Source: ZC4RG30 sp041168985
GTDB taxonomy: Bacteria; Pseudomonadota; Gammaproteobacteria; Steroidobacterales; Steroidobacteraceae
Direction of reading: 5' to 3'
DNA: 5,019 nucleotides
Assembly: GCA_041168985.1 (NCBI GenBank)
Contig: JBEEKA010000110.1
Location: 1 to 5,019 of the forward strand
Below are positions 3,561 through 5,019 of the stretch, in pieces; within the stretch, counting starts at the first letter, position 1, and each line of letters opens with the position of its first letter. Under the pieces are notes generated by a model. That model saw only the letters and a program-made list of their open reading frames with translations. It did no database searches and was not told where the DNA came from. The position numbers and the translations under genes are program-made.

Positions 3561-5019
3561 CACACGGTCTCCGACGACGTCGTCTGGTACTTGCCGTAGT
3601 AGCCTTCCTTGAGGGCGTCGTAGAGATTCGCGGCCGAGTGCATCTCGCCGTCGTACTCGATCTCCTGGTCGCCCGAGACTTCCACTTCGGTACCGTCGTC
3701 CAGCGTAAACACGTACTTCGTGTTCTTGAGGTCTTCTTCCTTCACCAGCACGCCCTGGAAGGCTTCCGGGTTGAAGCGGAAGGTCGTGCAGCCCTTCAGC
3801 CCCTTTTCGTGCGCATACAGGTAGATGTGCTTGAAGTCGTCGTACTTGTAATCCGTCGGCACGTTCGCGGTCTTGGAGATCGACGAGTCGATCCACTTCT
3901 GCGACGCGGCCTGGATGTCCACGTGCTGCGAAGGGGTCACGTCGTCGGCGGTGGTGAAGTAGTCCGGCAGCTTCAGCGCGGGATCCGTGGAGAACGGCAT
4001 CGCATCGCCGTTCACCAGCTCACGGTAGGCCAGCAGCTCGAAGGAGAAGACGTCGACCTTTTCCTTCGTCTTGCGGCCCTCGCGGATCACGTTGCGGAAG
4101 TAGTGGTGCGCGAACGAGGGCTCGATGCCGTTCGAGGCGTTGTTCGCCAGCGACAGCGAGATCGTGCCGGTCGGCGCGATGGACGTGTGATGCGTGAACC
4201 GCGCGCCGAGGTCCGCGAGGTCCGCCACCAGCTGCGGGGCGACTTCGGCCACGCGCTGCATGTAGCGGCTGTAGCGGGCGTGCAGCAGGCGACCCGGGAT
4301 CTTCGCGCCGACCTTCCAGCCGTCGCGCTTCATTTCCGGACGCTTGCGCAGCATCTCGCCGGTGACCGTGAACTCTTCCTTCATGATCGGCGCCGGACCT
4401 TTTTCACGGGCCAACTCGAGGCCGGCTTCCCAGCCGGCGACGGCCATCTCGCGCGACACCTGTTCGGTGAACTGCACCGACTCGTCGCTGCCGTACTTCA
4501 TGCCCAGCAGCGTGATCGTCGAGCCGAGGCCGAGGAAGCCCATGCCATGGCGGCGCTTGCGCAGGATCTCGTTGCGCTGGCCTTCGAGCGGCAGGCCGTT
4601 CACCTCGACCACGTTGTCGAGCATGCGGGTGAAAGTGCGCACGACGTCGCGGTATTCATCCCAGTCGAAACGGGCCTCGGTCGTGAACGGGTCGACAACG
4701 AAGCGGGTCAGGTTGACCGAGCCCAGCAGGCAGGAGCCGTAGGGCGGCAGCGGCTGTTCGCCGCAGGGGTTGGTGGCGCGGATGTTCTCGCAGAACCAGT
4801 TGTTGTTCATCTCATTGATCTTGTCGATCAGGATGACCCCGGGCTCGGCGTAGTCGTAGGTCGAGGCCATGATCAGGTCCCACAGCCGGCGTGCCGGGAT
4901 GGTCTTGTAGATCTTGCAGGCCACCTGGCCGATGTCATTGGTGATGTAGCCCTCGGTGCGCGGCCAGTGGCGCCAGACGACCTTGGTGTCCGGGTCTTCG
5001 TACTCGTGGCGGTTGGTCG
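3560..5019 (-). CDS. nrdJa: Class II (B12-dependent) ribonucleotide reductase catalytic subunit NrdJa, C-terminal 485 residues
   Basis: The gene enters from the right edge; the frame is open to base 5019 and the N-terminal third (roughly 250 residues, judged from the P. aeruginosa protein) is missing. It reduces ribonucleotides to deoxyribonucleotides using a thiyl radical made from adenosylcobalamin, without needing oxygen. NPCGEQ (4771-4754) holds the radical Cys (codon 4765-4763) with its Asn and Glu partners. Exactly 11 residues later the Cys in YGSC (codon 4732-4730) is one of the two cysteines that form a disulfide during turnover. PTGTIS (4174-4157), followed by NGIEPSF, is the phosphate-binding region of the barrel. 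GCTTFRFNPEAFQGVL matches the end of the barrel in single-chain enzymes. The last 48 residues form an acidic extension (12 Asp/Glu, 2 Lys) ending QTTSSETV before TGA. NrdJb follows with a 1-base overlap and supplies the missing redox tail. Any B12 riboswitch would lie beyond the window. Confidence 0.93.
   Translation of the reverse strand, partial: TNRHEYEDPDTKVVWRHWPRTEGYITNDIGQVACKIYKTIPARRLWDLIMASTYDYAEPGVILIDKINEMNNNWFCENIRATNPCGEQPLPPYGSCLLGSVNLTRFVVDPFTTEARFDWDEYRDVVRTFTRMLDNVVEVNGLPLEGQRNEILRKRRHGMGFLGLGSTITLLGMKYGSDESVQFTEQVSREMAVAGWEAGLELAREKGPAPIMKEEFTVTGEMLRKRPEMKRDGWKVGAKIPGRLLHARYSRYMQRVAEVAPQLVADLADLGARFTHHTSIAPTGTISLSLANNASNGIEPSFAHHYFRNVIREGRKTKEKVDVFSFELLAYRELVNGDAMPFSTDPALKLPDYFTTADDVTPSQHVDIQAASQKWIDSSISKTANVPTDYKYDDFKHIYLYAHEKGLKGCTTFRFNPEAFQGVLVKEEDLKNTKYVFTLDDGTEVEVSGDQEIEYDGEMHSAANLYDALKEGYYGKYQTTSSETV
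3569..3572 (-). promoter_or_regulatory. Ribosome-binding site of nrdJb inside nrdJa
   Basis: Read on the minus strand, GGAG lies 8 bases before the nrdJb ATG (3560) and within the last codons of nrdJa. With the TGATG stop-start overlap it indicates that ribosomes finishing nrdJa restart on nrdJb, and it settles the nrdJb start. Confidence 0.75.

Noticed and set aside
3555..3565. Frameshift or sequencing error splitting a single nrdJ gene
   Set aside because: The downstream gene has its own ATG and ribosome-binding site, both proteins have extra sequence at the break, and the same split is established in P. aeruginosa.
3561..3896. Extended start for nrdJb upstream of 3560
   Set aside because: This part reads nrdJa out of frame and gives an Arg/Gly-rich translation. 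GGAG and the TGATG overlap support the start at 3560.

Overview
The window is GC-rich proteobacterial DNA with long, clean reading frames. The best guess is a gammaproteobacterium of the Lysobacter/Xanthomonas group. This rests on the two-gene class II ribonucleotide reductase (the arrangement known from Pseudomonas aeruginosa nrdJa/nrdJb) and on small sugar genes carrying LacI-type operator-like palindromes. The family assignment is an inference; no rRNA or other phylogenetic marker is present.

Left part (1-2706), sugar uptake and conversion. A partial lipoprotein gene for the solute-binding component of a sugar ABC transporter runs leftward off the edge (complement of 1-245). Diverging from it is a 302-residue Gfo/Idh/MocA oxidoreductase (477-1385). 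The 231 bp between them hold a perfect TTAGCGCTAA palindrome. After a 433 bp non-coding stretch comes a ketose 3-epimerase of the D-tagatose/D-allulose (psicose) 3-epimerase type (best start 1819, end 2706). Its promoter is unusually legible: TTGACA, 17 bp, TAGCGT. The -10 lies inside a second operator-like palindrome that matches the first at 10 of 12 bases, and a perfect 14-bp palindrome lies about 56 bp upstream of the predicted transcription start. The simplest reading is one small regulon for a rare or keto sugar: uptake by the binding protein, oxidation or reduction by the Gfo/Idh/MocA enzyme, and C3 epimerisation by the TIM-barrel enzyme.

Middle (2707-2834). The epimerase converges on the ribonucleotide reductase genes. 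The 128 bp between the stop codons are packed with inverted repeats, some sharing an arm and so mutually exclusive. They probably end or stabilise both transcripts.

Right part (2835-5019, minus strand), deoxyribonucleotide synthesis. An adenosylcobalamin-dependent ribonucleotide reductase is encoded as two proteins. NrdJa (partial, upstream) carries the catalytic barrel with the NPCGEQ and PTGTIS motifs. NrdJb carries the TSCPD-type domain and the cysteine-rich C-terminal tail. The two genes overlap as TGATG, with a GGAG ribosome-binding site in the end of nrdJa. The facing protein ends have opposite charge, which suggests docking. Nothing in the window is a clearly new system; the most informative points are the shared operators and the split enzyme junction.
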